Part shown: piece after piece, positions 1 to 13,300 of the stretch
How positions within the stretch are numbered: the first letter of the stretch is position 1
How the letters are laid out: every line of letters starts with the position of its first letter
Assembly (NCBI GenBank): GCA_023238725.1
Contig: CM041546.1
Coordinates: 22,700,085-22,764,084, forward strand
Source of the DNA: Scortum barcoo
Lineage: Eukaryota; Chordata; Actinopteri; Centrarchiformes; Terapontidae
Length of the DNA stretch: 64,000 nt
Direction: 5' to 3'
Made by a program: the position numbers and the translations under genes
Notes under the pieces: model-generated
What the model saw: the letters and a program-made list of their open reading frames with translations, nothing else
Databases searched by the model: none
Told to the model about the DNA's origin: nothing

Positions 1-3000
1 TTTTTAAAATAATTATTTTTATTATTATTAGGAGTAGAAGCGGCTGATGCAAATTTATATCACTCACTTTACATCTCCCCACCCAGTATTACACATGGCT
101 TTACACATAGCAACTGCAAAACAAACAAATTAGACTGAATCGACATTAACTTTTTAATTTCATAATAATTACAGTATGTCAGTTTTTTATGTGGGTAAAA
201 TGCAAATGGACAATGGATTTTCAGACATTTTGGAAGGTGCTGGATGTTATTTTCTCCATATGAAAACTATCCTATTCAAAATGAATGCGGATGTGTACTT
301 TAGTTATACTGTAGATTTAATGTAGTTAAAACCATTTCATCGCTGTGGAGTCATTACACTGCGCTCTCGAATCATTAAATCGCACTCCCTGATATTTTAT
401 TATTTATCTTTCTCTCTGTGACACCTCATGGGCTCTGTACATTCCGTATTGAGTTTAAATCAAAGTTTGGCTGCACGGCGTGAGTTTTTAATGACAGACT
501 TATCTGCTTGTCAATGGGTTGTTTTACACCTGCAGAAGATAAAGGGAAGGGATTTACTCTGGAATATGAATTCAGATGCTTGGAGAGCTGACCTCTCTGA
601 GTCTGGCCCACTTTTATGGCTTTGTTTAAGAGATGTAAACATGTATATCTACTGTTTAACAGTTTTATCAGTTAAATATTATGTTGTGTGTTTCAGCGGC
701 TTCCTTTCGTTTTAATCTTGACCTGGACCTCAACTTCTACCTACTGGAGAAAGAAAACAGATGCTGCACTGTTTGCCGTTTCAGAAAACAGTGACCAAAA
801 TAAAACGTCCATCAATTACTGGAACAAAACCAGCAGGTTTCAACTCGGTAGTTAACCATGCAAACCTGCTCGGAAAATCAGAAACACCCAGAAACAGAAT
901 AACTTCACTATATGCAGCATTTCAAAAAATATCCTTGACGAATCAGAATGGAAATATTACAGCTGCAGCTAAAATGTTGCTCCACGAGTGTAATATTTCC
1001 ACTCTACTGTGTGCAGCCATACTGGACCGGTGTATGTAGCCTGAAGGAAGTCAGAGAACCACTCAGGAGTCAATTACAATCACGAGACCCTAACAGATTA
1101 CAATGACGAGCAGCCTGATGAGTGAAGAAATCCGTTTGGATAAATGAGGCTTTGACCTTGCTCATTTTGCTGAAACTGGCAGTCCACTCAGAGCAGATTG
1201 GGAGTGTGGGAGGTATTCCACTGAGCGTCTGAAACGTCCCCCTTTCTCCATAAACAAATTAATCCTGAAGTTATCCTCACCGTCTGGAGAACGGCCCTAT
1301 AACTTTTCCATCTGCCTGGGAGGAAGGCTCGGTGGCCAGGACCTCTCCTCCACCATCTCTCCACAGGAAGAGTGCACCTTCCTCAAATATGCTCCTCTGC
1401 TCCACCACACCCCTCTCTGCAAAACTCGCTCTGCAGGTGCCAGCAGGTACATGACAAACTAATAAATAGAAACTAAGCAGAAACGACAATTTTATTTTTA
1501 AAAAAAAATCTACCTGCTGAGTCAGCTGTAACACCTGCCCAGGACAGAGCTAAGATAATTAGAGATAAAGAAAGAAGAAAGAAAGATAATTAGTTAAAAT
1601 TAAACACAAAGCTTTGAGTAAAAGCTAATTGGCTGTTACTGGAAGTATTAGATAAACAGTTAAAATAGACAGTTAAAAGGATGGTATAAATGGCTGACAT
1701 AGGGGGTTGCAAGTAAAGAGTAAATGGTCAAAATGTATAAAAATCATGGATAAGTGCTATTGTTGAAAACAATAATAAATACTAAATAGTTGAAACTGCT
1801 TCGGGAGGTAGTGCTCATTCATCATTTTATCATGAAGCTGAATTCACTGTCTGCAGTCAGCCAGGATACTGTGGCATGTAAACACCTAATCCAAACTGCA
1901 GAACAGTCTTTGTTTGTAGCAGTGGTGGCACTGGTACTTTATGTGGGCTGCTACATATGCTTCAAGGTCTAATTTTAAAACGTAATGTGGCACTGCATTT
2001 TTATTCCGAGCACAGATGCTCAGGGTGAACAGTCCTTTTTTTTTTTTCTTTTTCTGACAAGTTCCACATGAGTTTCCAGGCTCATTGTGGAGGGATGTAA
2101 AGCGGCAGACTTTTTCTTCTGAGGCTTTGATTCATGTGTCATCTCTGCACCAACTAATAGATCTTAATCTGTAATTAATATTTCCCCCGCAGACCGTCTC
2201 TCCCTGACTACCGATGTGATGCTCTACCTGTAATTACAGCCAATAAAATCCTTAAATCACCACACTCGCTGTTCAGATCAGGGTCATCACAGCTAATCAC
2301 GGGCTGAGACGCGATAATGGTCCTTTGCTCATGCAGGGCGGCTAAAGTGTCGGGAGATGGGGAGATTAAATGTTAACTTTATTAGATGCAGTGAGAGCCA
2401 CATTTTTCAGTAAAAGACCGAGTTTCTGCTGTTAACAAAAGGAAGGGGAAAAAAAGCAGGGAAATAATTGAGAAAATTAAACGTGTCTCTCAATTCATTC
2501 TGCCTGGTGAGATCTAAACTGGAACAGAGACAGGAGACAGGATCATTGCACAGGTGAGATATTTTATTACATGCCAGTTTCTCTTCACATCCTTGTGTCA
2601 CTCTCTCTCTCTCTCTCTCAGCTCACACACACAAAATGGCATCTGAAGACAAGATCACATGGTCCAGATCTGAGGTACCTACCAAGCTCAAATTGGCTCC
2701 GGCTTAATGAAACAAGCTGGAGAATAAAACAGCCAAATAATGAAGAAAGCTAACGCAGAAAAGAAAATGATATTTTAGCTGCTGTATCTGTGAGTGAGTG
2801 TGGTCATATCTGTACTCGATAAAAGGCACACCAGCTCCTCTAAAACACACTAGTGATAACTTCAAAAGGCTAGAAAGACAGGTCCGCGCAATCAACCTTA
2901 CTGAGCATTTGCGAGATTACCTTGTCACTGCAAACCTGCTGAAGCAACCGGCTAAAGCAATGTTAGTCTGAAAAAAGTGACCATAAGAGGAAACTAAACA

Positions 3001-3190
3001 TACTGCCTTGGTACTCACTTCACTTCTTAACTAGAGCTGATGCTCTGCCTCAGTTGATAATTGGCACTCTTACTTTCCCAACCACACAGAGCTGCTACTG
3101 ATTTAACACACACAAGCCCCTCGAGGTAATGTAGTTTGGACCCACTTTGTGGCTCGAACGTCTCCATTTCTTTTCATTTCTTTGGCAACT
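1..3190. other. intergenic, downstream of ibtk
   Basis: AT-rich, with short ORFs that look random. The only possible coding signal is an exon-like patch at 1278-1450 (see findings). It holds one CT microsatellite and no recognised RNA gene. Confidence 0.6.
2601..2619 (+). repeat. (CT)n microsatellite
   Basis: About nine CT units, followed shortly by an ACAC run. Confidence 0.85.
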
Positions 3191-3194
3191 TAAA

Positions 3195-3642
3195 CTTTGC
3201 GTAACAAACAATATTTATTTGGGAAAGTTATTTACTTTTTATTCTGTTGGCTTGCCAAGCAGTGATATAATCTCACCAAAAAAGAAAAGGATAAAACAAA
3301 AAAACAAAACAAAAAAAACCCAACAAAAAACCCCACATGCGTCAATAATCCCTGGCCCAAAACTTCTCAGGAGCACATTCAGTTATGAAACACACTCACT
3401 CTCTCCCTTTCTCACATGCATACAGACTAAATGTTGAGCAGCAACAAAGTAAAACTTTAAGAACACTGCAGAGACGAGTATAGATCTGCATCAGACCCAT
3501 CGCGCGCTGGGCCGGATGAGTCTGAGATGCATCTCAACATGGACTTATGGGTCTGGCGATGTTTTGAGGAAGCTGCAGCAGGGGCGGCGACTGCAGGGGA
3601 TGTTCTCAAATTGATGGCATGTAGCGGTTGTGCTGTCGAACG
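3195..3642 (-). other. ibtk: probable ibtk 3' UTR with two AATAAA signals
   Basis: Downstream of the ibtk stop the minus strand has AATAAA at 3243-3238 and again at 3219-3214, which would give a 3' UTR of about 430 nt. No other gene begins before these. The end point is inferred from the signals alone. Confidence 0.5.
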
Positions 3643-4356
3643 TCAGTGTTTGTTCCAGGTTGGGGCTGCCATAGGACCTCTGGAGGACCTCTCCACCACT
3701 ATCAGCTCATCTGGGTTGTCACGCGCCTGATAATGGATCAGGAGGTCTTGGATCGCCCGCTCTTCGATCTACAAGGACAGCAAAAGACAAGAAGAGGAGA
3801 CCGAGCCGGGAATACTGCGGGCAAAACAAAAACCACGCTTCATTTGAGGGTAATAGGGAAAACGCTGACACCGAGAGCTTAATGATGATACGAATGTTTT
3901 ACATAATGGCAACCAGAAAGCCACAGGAGGAAAAAAAAGGGTTCTGTGAAGGTGCTGACAGAAGCCTGGCAACAGCTGGAGAGGAGCAGGGAGGGCTGTC
4001 AGAGGACTGAACTGGAGGCACCTCATTTCTAACCAGCACTGTACACAATGTGAGGTTCATCAGATAAATGAGGGGGGGGACTGCCAGGGACAAAGAGGAC
4101 CATACCACCCACAAACATCACCACCGTGTTTTCCCACTTGGCACTTCAGTGTGTGTGTGAGTGTGTGAGCTCTAACACACACAGACAAGACACGTTACCT
4201 GGATGACACACACACAGCGCCGTTACCTGGATGAGCGGCGGCTTCTCTCGGCTGCGGATCAGCGCAGCTTCCTGCTGCTTCTCCTCCTCCACAATGGAGG
4301 CAAAGTTCATCAGGGAGGAGAGGGGGGGGCTGCCCACTGCTCCCAGCACCCAGGGC
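3643..4356 (-). CDS. ibtk: ibtk last two exons and stop codon
   Basis: Exon 4356-4227 encodes PWVLGAVGSPPLSSLMNF and then the highly conserved FASIVEEEKQQEAALIRSRE. Exon 3768-3643 encodes IEERAIQDLLIHYQ and ends TWNKH followed by TGA at 3645-3643. Mammalian IBTK ends WNKHGC, so the fish protein stops two residues earlier. The acceptor of the last exon is CTTGTAG. Confidence 0.94.
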
Positions 4357-7300
4357 CTGAGGGGAGACACGGGTGACACGGAGAGAGAGCGAGAGAGAGG
4401 GGGTATCAGTGTCTGTGCTGTGATAGAGAAAGCACAAGTCTCAGAGCGTGGACAAAGGTTGAGTCAACTACTACTGACAAGCTCCTGTGTGTGAACGGCC
4501 GCCTGTCCACCTGGCTTTTACAAACCTTTTGTATGACTGCGTAACAAGGCTGAAGTTAAGATGCAGCTCTGTTATACAGCCGGTCAGGCTTTCATCCTCA
4601 CTCCACTCCACCTCAGTGATACATTCGATTCAGTGGATCACAAAATATTGTTGGTGTTGGTGAGACCGGAACATTGGGTGGGGCTAAAGGAATCAGAAAC
4701 CGGTTTAAATCCGCAAAACACAAACTTTTTTGTCTCTTAAGGTGACTTAAGGTTTAAAAAAAAAAAAAAAGAAAAAAAAAGCAAGACCTCATAGGTGGTT
4801 CTACAGGGTCAGAGCTAGTTGGTCCCGATTGATTTCATCCCTGTATGCATCTGTCAGACATGCTGTTAACAAAGATCATGTGTTCTGTCATGCAGAGGAT
4901 ACTCAAATGTACATGTCACTTATATCGATTTCCATCCTGTGCATTGATCAGATTAATAACTGAATGTTTGCTTTATTTCCTTCTCAATTAAAGTCTCTAA
5001 ATAAGGAATCTAGGCGTCATCGTAGATTCTGACCTCTGAACATTAAACCAGTAATAACTTCTTTTTTATGGGCTAGTTGAGGGCAGCAGAAACAAGCTGT
5101 AAACACAGCGGTGACATTCAATCAACTTTAAAGTCGACTGGAATGTTAACATTTACACATTAAGCAGATATAGAGCAACATTAGCATTCATTTGGTGTTT
5201 CAAGTCACCTAATGAATGTTAGCTGCTATCTTTGTCTGCTGTTTGGCTGCTGGGCCCTATTAGCATACAATGAGTTTTTACAGCTTGTTACTCTGGAGAA
5301 ATCTGCCATGCAGTCCAAATACATGTGATTATTAACATGTTACATAAACCTCAACAAAATGTTGATGACAAGTTAACAACACACTTACGAAATGGTCTCA
5401 GACATCATTTCAGGTACTTCTCGTCCAGTTTAAACGGGTGAGTACTGTAAGTTCCCACTGACTGCCGAGCACCATTTCTGTGAGCCAAGGGGTTCCCTAC
5501 CACTCCTGCCAAGGATCCTTTTATTTCTTTGTCCTTTTCTTCCTTTTTGTGTAGCCAAAGAAATACAATCTTTTTTTAAAAAATGTAATATTTGAATTGC
5601 AGTTTTATGACTTAAATTATTTTCATCAAGATGTAACTGCCTCCTTTTTCTCCACTACTGCCTTTTCTTTGTAAATAACAAAAATGGGTGTCCTAGGACT
5701 TTGGTACAGTAGCGTACATTTGCTGGCATGACAGCCAAATAAAATTACTATCTGACTTAATTAGAAGCTGTCATTATAATCATGAAAGGCTTTTGGAGGG
5801 CTGTAAATTCCAGGCAAAATAATTGTTTGCCATTTTAAGAGTTAGAACAAAGCTCAAAAAAAGTTTCTTTCATTTTCATATTAAGACTGTGTCTACATTT
5901 TTACTTTTTTTTTTGTTTTATCTATCTTTTCGCGTTTGTTTCCATTTCCTTTTTAAGTTTAAATGTCAGCACAACACTTACACACACTCAAACCATCTCG
6001 ATAAAGTTCCTCTCTGAATATTTGCATTCTCTTACACTGAAAGTATACAAGTCATTTTGCTTTTTGTCAACTCCACAAGACCCTGAACATCTATTCAACA
6101 TGACATGTAAAAGATGACATGTCACACAGATGACACTCGCTCACTGCAGCCTGGTTTATGTGTGTGATATCTTATTTCACAGCTGCTATGTGAGGGTTGG
6201 AGGCACGCTGCAGTAACAGTCATAATTGTTATAAATGTGCCCAAACACATTCCTAATCATTCACTATGATGCATGATAAAGCCACATGGAAAGTAGCGTC
6301 TGTGTTTGTGTGCGCACGTGTTAATCATGCCGAAAGACAGAGACACACACCTCTGGAAACGTTCACAGATGAGGGAGAGCAGGAAAAACAGAGGAGTCTG
6401 ACATCTGAGCAAAGTGCAAATATTATAGACATGTCTATTAAATGTGACTTGAGAAATGGAAACAGTGTCCCAGGAGGCAGACATGAGAATGTATGAGGCT
6501 GCTGCTGCTTCCTGAGCCTTGAACTTGTCCGTTCCTCTGCTCATCCAAATACCAAGAGCAACCTGAAACCTGCTCTCTGTTCTGTATGATCCATTGTGAC
6601 ACGAGGGCTGCCCTTATCAATACTGATTAACATCACTGGCTTCACTTGGGTGACTCACACAGCTGTTTAATATCTAGAAGTCTGCTATAAAAATTTGCAA
6701 CATGAGCCGTGGGTAAACACACAGCAGAGGAAGCACGATAACAGATTAAAAAAGATACACTTAGAAAAGGCAAAGTGAAGTTCACTTTTACCTCTTCAAA
6801 TAACTGAAGAACTGTCGAGATGGCGTAACTCTTGCAGTTTCATTTCTTTCAATTTTTGTCACACACATACACAAGAGAATAAACACAGGAAAAAAATAAT
6901 CTGACTGCATGTACCATTTTTACATCTAATTCAACTAGAAATGTATATTTACGAAGTGGAGCTCACACTGCTGTCTGTCTGCGTGTGCTGTGTTTGTCCA
7001 GCTGTCTGGGGATGTTGTAAAGGTCAGAGTGACTCTCTGTGGGCAGGTTAAACCAGCTGTACTGGGTCATTTCAAGCTTTTCACCTCACTCAGACCAGAG
7101 CATCACGCCTCTCTCCATCTGTCTAACTAGCGGACACCCTGCCAGTCAGCACTTGCATTCCACAAGGGGGCCAGTAAGACTTGCAACGTAATATTTTTTA
7201 CATTTTTTGTCCTTGCTGGAGAATCAGTCTTAAGTCACTGTTTCTTGGTGTAAGAGCTGTATTCCTGGCCCCACAAAATCAAACAAAATGTTCATATTTA

Positions 7301-10300
7301 AAATCTACCTATCCAATAAAATGCCCAAATATTCAAGGATTGTTTATTGTTGGAATGACAATAAACAATCCTTGAATATTTGGGCATTTTATTGGTTTGA
7401 TAAGAGATGAGAAAAGAATAAGGATGGGTAGATTTTATTAATACTAGAGAATAACTGTTGAGTTAATGTGGTGCCCTTTATCTTGTATATATAGTGTGTG
7501 TGCTAGATGCTGCTTTTAAAAAAAACAAACAGCAGTTTTATGAAGACACCTCAACAGCCCCACCAAGTGGAAACAACAGTGCACAACAGGAGTAGTCACC
7601 CTTATTTTGCCAGTGACCTCTCTCTGGTGTGTTTGGACTCCAGTATGTGTTATGTATAGAAACTCACCCACTGGGTCTCTCTGGCTCACTGCTCTCTGCA
7701 CATTTGAATGTGACCCTCCTGGCTGCAGGGACAGTGGTGACAGGGGACCCCTGAGCCCCTTGGCCCCTCTGGACTCCTGTTTGTCCCACTCTGATCAAGC
7801 GGCTCTCCTCCTCCTCCAGTAGTGCCCGGAAAGAGCATGAGGAAGGTGGAGACTGGACTGCTGTTGCCCTGCAGATGAAAACAAAACGACACAGTGGGGA
7901 AAAAAAAACAGCATGTATGACGCATTAATTCACAGCAAAAGTAAAAGATGGTGGCACTTCAGTTACTACTGCTCCTAGGTGGATCTAGTAATCCGCTGTG
8001 TTAGTAGATTATTCTGTTTTCCATCCAACCTATCAAGTGCTGTTTTCTTATGAACCTTAGTGTAAAAAACACATCCTCACCTGAGGGTTCATTTGCAAAA
8101 ACTGGTATCTCCATTTTTATTTATTTTATGAATGTGTTTTTGTACATGCACTCCAGAGAAGATCAGTCAAACTGGTGTTGGATTGTTTTCATAAGACATC
8201 TCAACAATCACTTTCATAATTCGTGTTTTTTATATTGTGTACTCAAGGGAGTAACAATATAGCTGGTGTTGGTTTATTCATTTTAAGAATGGCTTTCACC
8301 TGTTTGCAGATATATTATCCAGATCTCTTATTAAGTCATTATAAAGCTGCTGAGTGGGTGTTTACGAGCTGTAAACACATTTGTCATTGCAGGCGACCAA
8401 ATTCACACTCACTAAGTTGATCCATTTATTATTATTATTATTATTATAAAAATACTGATTGTATCTGCTTTAAAACTAACAGTCATACCAGTGACAGACT
8501 ATAAACCCATTGAGAGGAAGCTGGAAGTGATTTCTTGACAGGCGTGAGCAGTGAACAGTAGTGGTCTTCATATCTGGGCTCACTCACCAGGCCTTCCCAC
8601 TGCTTTTGGATGGGGTGACTGTGGGGGTTGGTTTGGACGCAGTGGACTCCACACTGCTCTCCTTGTTGGCCATTGCCAGCATCTTCCTCTGCTTCTGGGA
8701 CAGTTTAGCTGGAACAGGAGAGTGCTTAATGCTGGCGCTGACACTGCAGGCGGGAGGAAAAATATGTGCCGTTAGCTGAAGAAATAAAATGTGCTCGTGT
8801 GACAGGACAGCTTTCCTTCACACTCGGCAACAAGACTAAATGAAGCATCAGACTGTAGAAATACGGCAACGGTACATATGAAATTCTATCATCTAGTCTA
8901 AGTGGTCAGTGGAAATGATTTCTCTGTAAATAATCTCTTCAGTTAGAATCAGTACAGCAGATATCTCATACCCTCCGGGGCTTTTAGGAGTTGCTCCGAG
9001 GGTCTGCAGAGAGTTGGCCTCCATGTCCATGATGGTTCTCAAATCCAAGACTGGGAGTGGACGAGAAGGACTGCAGATTGTAATAACACAGATCACACAT
9101 ACAGCTCAATATTCAATCCTTATTTATTAACTAGAGATAAAAACATTTCCTCTCTCCTCCACACCCCCGCCTCAAAATGAAGTGGGAGGTTTGAGGTCTG
9201 TTATTAAAGGCAGGGTGCCTTAAATCAAATCAAATTCAAGCCCACTTAAAAAAAATAAATAAATTAAAAAAAAATACAAACTTCAGATTTCCTCCTTTTG
9301 ATTGTTCTATCTACAGTATTTTAGGAGGAGAGAAAAACGAGGTTGTAAGAATGAAGATGTGTTAACATCAAGGATCATTAAGTCCATCTTACCAGGGAAG
9401 GACCTTGGGGATGGTTTGTGGAGCAGAGTTGGGGGGAGTTGGGAGGCAGTCCTTCAGAGAGGTCGGGGTGCTGGGTGGGGTCTTTATGGTCTGCAGGATG
9501 AGAAGGCTTTCAGTTAGAAGGCCAAATGACAACTGTACCTGTGATCTGTTATATTTTTTTCATTATCATATCTATCACTCCATCTTATAACCATGATTTC
9601 AGTTCAAGTCATTAGCACATATCCATCCATCCATCCATCCATCCATCCATCCATCCATCCACAACCGCTTGATCCGGGACCGGGTCGCAGGAGGCAGCAG
9701 TCTGAGCAGAGATGCCCAGACTTCCCTCACCCCAGACACTTCCTCCAGCTCTTCCGGGGGGACCCCGAGTGCGTTCCCAGGCCAGCCCAGAGACATAGTC
9801 TCTCCAGCGTGTCCCCGGCCTTCCCCGAGGCCTCCTGCCAGTGGGACATGCCTGGAACACCTCCCTAGGGAGGCGTCCAGGGGGCATCCGAAACAGATGC
9901 CCAAGCCACCTCAGCTGACTCCTCTCGATGCGAAGGAGCAGCGGCTTTCTACTCCGAGCTCCTCCCGAATGACCGAAAGCTTCTCACCCTATCTCTAAGG
10001 GAGCGCCCAGCCACCCTGCGGAGGAAACTCATTTCGGCCACTTGTATCCGCGATCTTGTCCTTTCGGTCATTACCCAAAGTTCATGACCATAGGTGAGGT
10101 GAGGGTGGAACGAGATTGACTTGACCGGTAAATCGAGAGCTTCAGCCTTTCGACTCAGCTCCTTCTTCACCACGACGGTCCGGGTACACCGACCGTACAT
10201 CGCATAACTGCGGACGCTGCACCAATCCGCCCTGTCAATCTCACGCTCCATCTTTCCCTCAGGGGTTTGTGTGCCCGAAGAATGATCCTAGGAGCTATGT

Positions 10301-13300
10301 TGTCGGGGGCATTACGCCCCTGGTAGGGTCTCCCATGGCAAACAGGTCCTAGGTGACGGGCCAGACTAAGAGCGGTTCACAAGCCCATCATGAACAGAAG
10401 AACATCAAGGACCGTTACGTCGCCCGGATTGGCGTTACCGGGCCCCACCCTGGAGCCAGGCCTGGGGTTGGGGCTCGCAGGCGAGCGCCTGGTGGCCGGG
10501 TCTTTGCCCACGGGACCCGGCCGGGCTCAGCCCGAAATGGCGACGTGGGCCCGCCTTCCAGTAGGCTCACCACCCGCAGGAAGGTCCATGAGGGGCCGGT
10601 GCAATGTGGTTTGGGTAGCAGTCGTGGCGGGGGGCCTCGGCGACCCAATCCCTGGACCAAAACTCTAGCACATATCAAAGAGGTATAATATACCTGCATA
10701 CAAAACATATCATATCATCATTGCAACAAAATAAGTGCATGTGACATTAACCTCGGCTCTGTCGTGGAAGACGGGTGACTGCACGTCTCGGGGGCTGCCC
10801 ACCCCCATGTAGCTGCCCTCTGAGTCGGATGTGAGCAGCTCCTGCAGAGACTCTGTTGAGTTAGCCTTGCCTGACTTCACCAGGCAGGGGGAGATCACTG
10901 AGAGGGAAAAGAGTGTGTTAGTGAGATTACCGCATGTTACCCAACAACAACCCAATGCTTGTGAAAGGAGCTGATGTGATGCTGAAACCCAAAAAACTCT
11001 GTGGTTTGTAACAATGTGTGGATATGGGTGAAGTGTAGTATGTAACGAAGGTATTTAGCATTTCTCCTGTGAGTGTTTAAGTATACCTGCAGCAGTGGGG
11101 CTTTGAATTATATCAGAGAGAGTGTAGCCCCCTGAGCTGTCAGAGCGTCGCCTTGGTTTCTTTTTAGCCTTCATCTTGGCCTTCTTTAACAGGATTTCCC
11201 TGGGGGGGTAATGTGTTACAATCATTAGCAGATGTTTATTTGGGGCACCATGTTTAAGATGTTTGAAAGGGTTTGCAAAGACTTGTAGATGGCCTGTTTA
11301 GATCTATAATAAATTAAGAAGTCAGTGTTTCATCTGGTCTGTACCCACATAAAAAGAGGATACAAAAATACAAATTTTACTTTAAATAGCGAACTGCGGA
11401 TGTACCTGCAGGAGTGGTCGAGTTCTGCTTCTGGTTTGGGGCTGAACGCCAAGTCCAAATCCTCATCCTCATACACACTGAGGTCTGGGGCGCCAGGATA
11501 TGGAGTGATAACTCTCTTCTGCATAGCTGGGATCTGCGATAACAAAACAACTTAAAAAACACCTCCTGTTGCACGAAGCATCTTCAACACCATATATCTG
11601 TCTTCAGAACGTGACCCATTACAGATTTGTATTTAGAGATAAGAACCTAGACTGACTTCAAAATATGATGCAATCAGTTTAATCAACAAAAAACTACTGG
11701 GTAGTCATAATATATTTGACTATATTTTATAACATGCCATGTAGTGCACTGTCAACCATACATTAAGAGGTCCATTAAGTAGCAAGATACTATTGGCAAA
11801 CTTTAAAGTGAACATTCAACATTTAGTAATAATAAATAAATAAAAATCAATCTGAAAATATCTGACACATTTTGACAGGTTACTTTGTCATTTTTATTGT
11901 AGCTTTTCGTTCTGTTTTCCAAAGTTCATTTGTATTTCTGCAGACCCCAGCGGCTGTATAGAGTGTATGTCAGAAGGTGCTGTATTCGGTTGCAGTTCAG
12001 TTATATAAGAAACAAAAACAGACCACATTAGTTTTTCCTTGAGTCACTGCTTTTATTCAAAAAGTGTCTTATGGCTACAGTCTGCTGAAGGAACTTCAAC
12101 TGGAGAGATGGATTTTTTACAGTAAGAGCAAAATGATTACTCTAAAGTGTTTGTAAGACATGTGATGGTTACTAATGCTGCCTTTAGATTCACTTCTTGG
12201 ACTTCAAAGAAGCTGATTAACAGAACTGCATTTTATTGCTATTTTACTGAGGGAATAATCTGAGTTAAAAAAAAACAATAAGCAACCTCTGAAGACATGA
12301 AAGGATGATACAGATTGGGATGTTTCTAGGAGTTGGGGGTGACTCACCATCCTCCTGTAGGCTGCAGAAAGCTCCACGAGCACTTCATCACTGAGAATAT
12401 CCAGCGCTCTGAGGGCAACACAAAAAACAAATGGGCAGACAGACACACATATACAGATGAGAAAATAGATTTTCACTTTTCCACTGCTGTATGTCTGAAG
12501 TAGAGTATATCTGAATTTCCATGTCCTCAACTTTCTGATAATCCTGTACATACTGATGGATGCTAAGGTTAATGGCATTCATTATAGCACTGTTAAAAAT
12601 TTTGTAGACTGGACCTTTGTGTAGATATAAATAAAACATGAAAGACAAAAACGAATGCTGAAATGCTCTGAATCAACTCATTAAATGACATTTCCAAGTG
12701 CAGTTTGGTTATTTATTCTATATTCTCACTTTGACTCGAGCAGGGCGGCCATGTTGAGCACGATGAACTGGAGACAGGAGAGTTTAAGCTGCCCTGCGCT
12801 GTACATGGCAGCAAACTCCAGCAGCTCAGCAGCGTTCTTCAGTGTCACTAAGGAGAGCAGAGCAAGAAGCTTCACGGACAGGTCACAGAAAACCTTTTAA
12901 TAGATGCAACTGTGTCTGATAATATTCTAAATAACTTTTTTCTCCTGTAAAAATCATGCTTTATTCACATTGTATAGAAATTGTGATCCCAGCCCTTAAA
13001 ATGGTAATATCCACAAAATGCTGCACTTTGAGCCCACGTTATGATTTTCTTGTGGATAACTGGCCAACCATAAATGTTGAAATGAATTTGATATTTAAAA
13101 AGAACACGAGATCAAATATCAAGAGGAGCCAGCAGTCTGTGAGTAACCTCCAGAATGCAATTACTTTAAAACAGTCACTTCATTATGTTGAACGCTTTCA
13201 CGCTGAAAATGAATTCAAGTTTGCACAAAACTCCAGCCACAGTGTCCACGATTTAACTACTGCACATGAACTAATTCTATTTTTTGCTTCTAACCTTAAA

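Larger units (their letters stand above)
4357..7667. other. ibtk: large ibtk intron before the last two exons
   Basis: Intron of 3.3 kb. It holds the L2 relic (4600-5065), a further possible repeat around 5090-5330 (ATTAGCATTCATTTGGTGTT and its partial complement AATGAATGTTAGCTGC) and the perfect hairpin at 7313-7395. Nothing else was recognised. Confidence 0.7.

Noticed and set aside
9621..9660. ATCC array as an independent satellite or CRISPR-like array
   Set aside because: Units are 4 bp with no spacers, and the array abuts the LINE target duplication, so it is the element's tail.
9593..9998. Plus-strand ORFs around the ATCC array
   Set aside because: They are antisense shadows of the LINE's terminal coding segment and of the tail.
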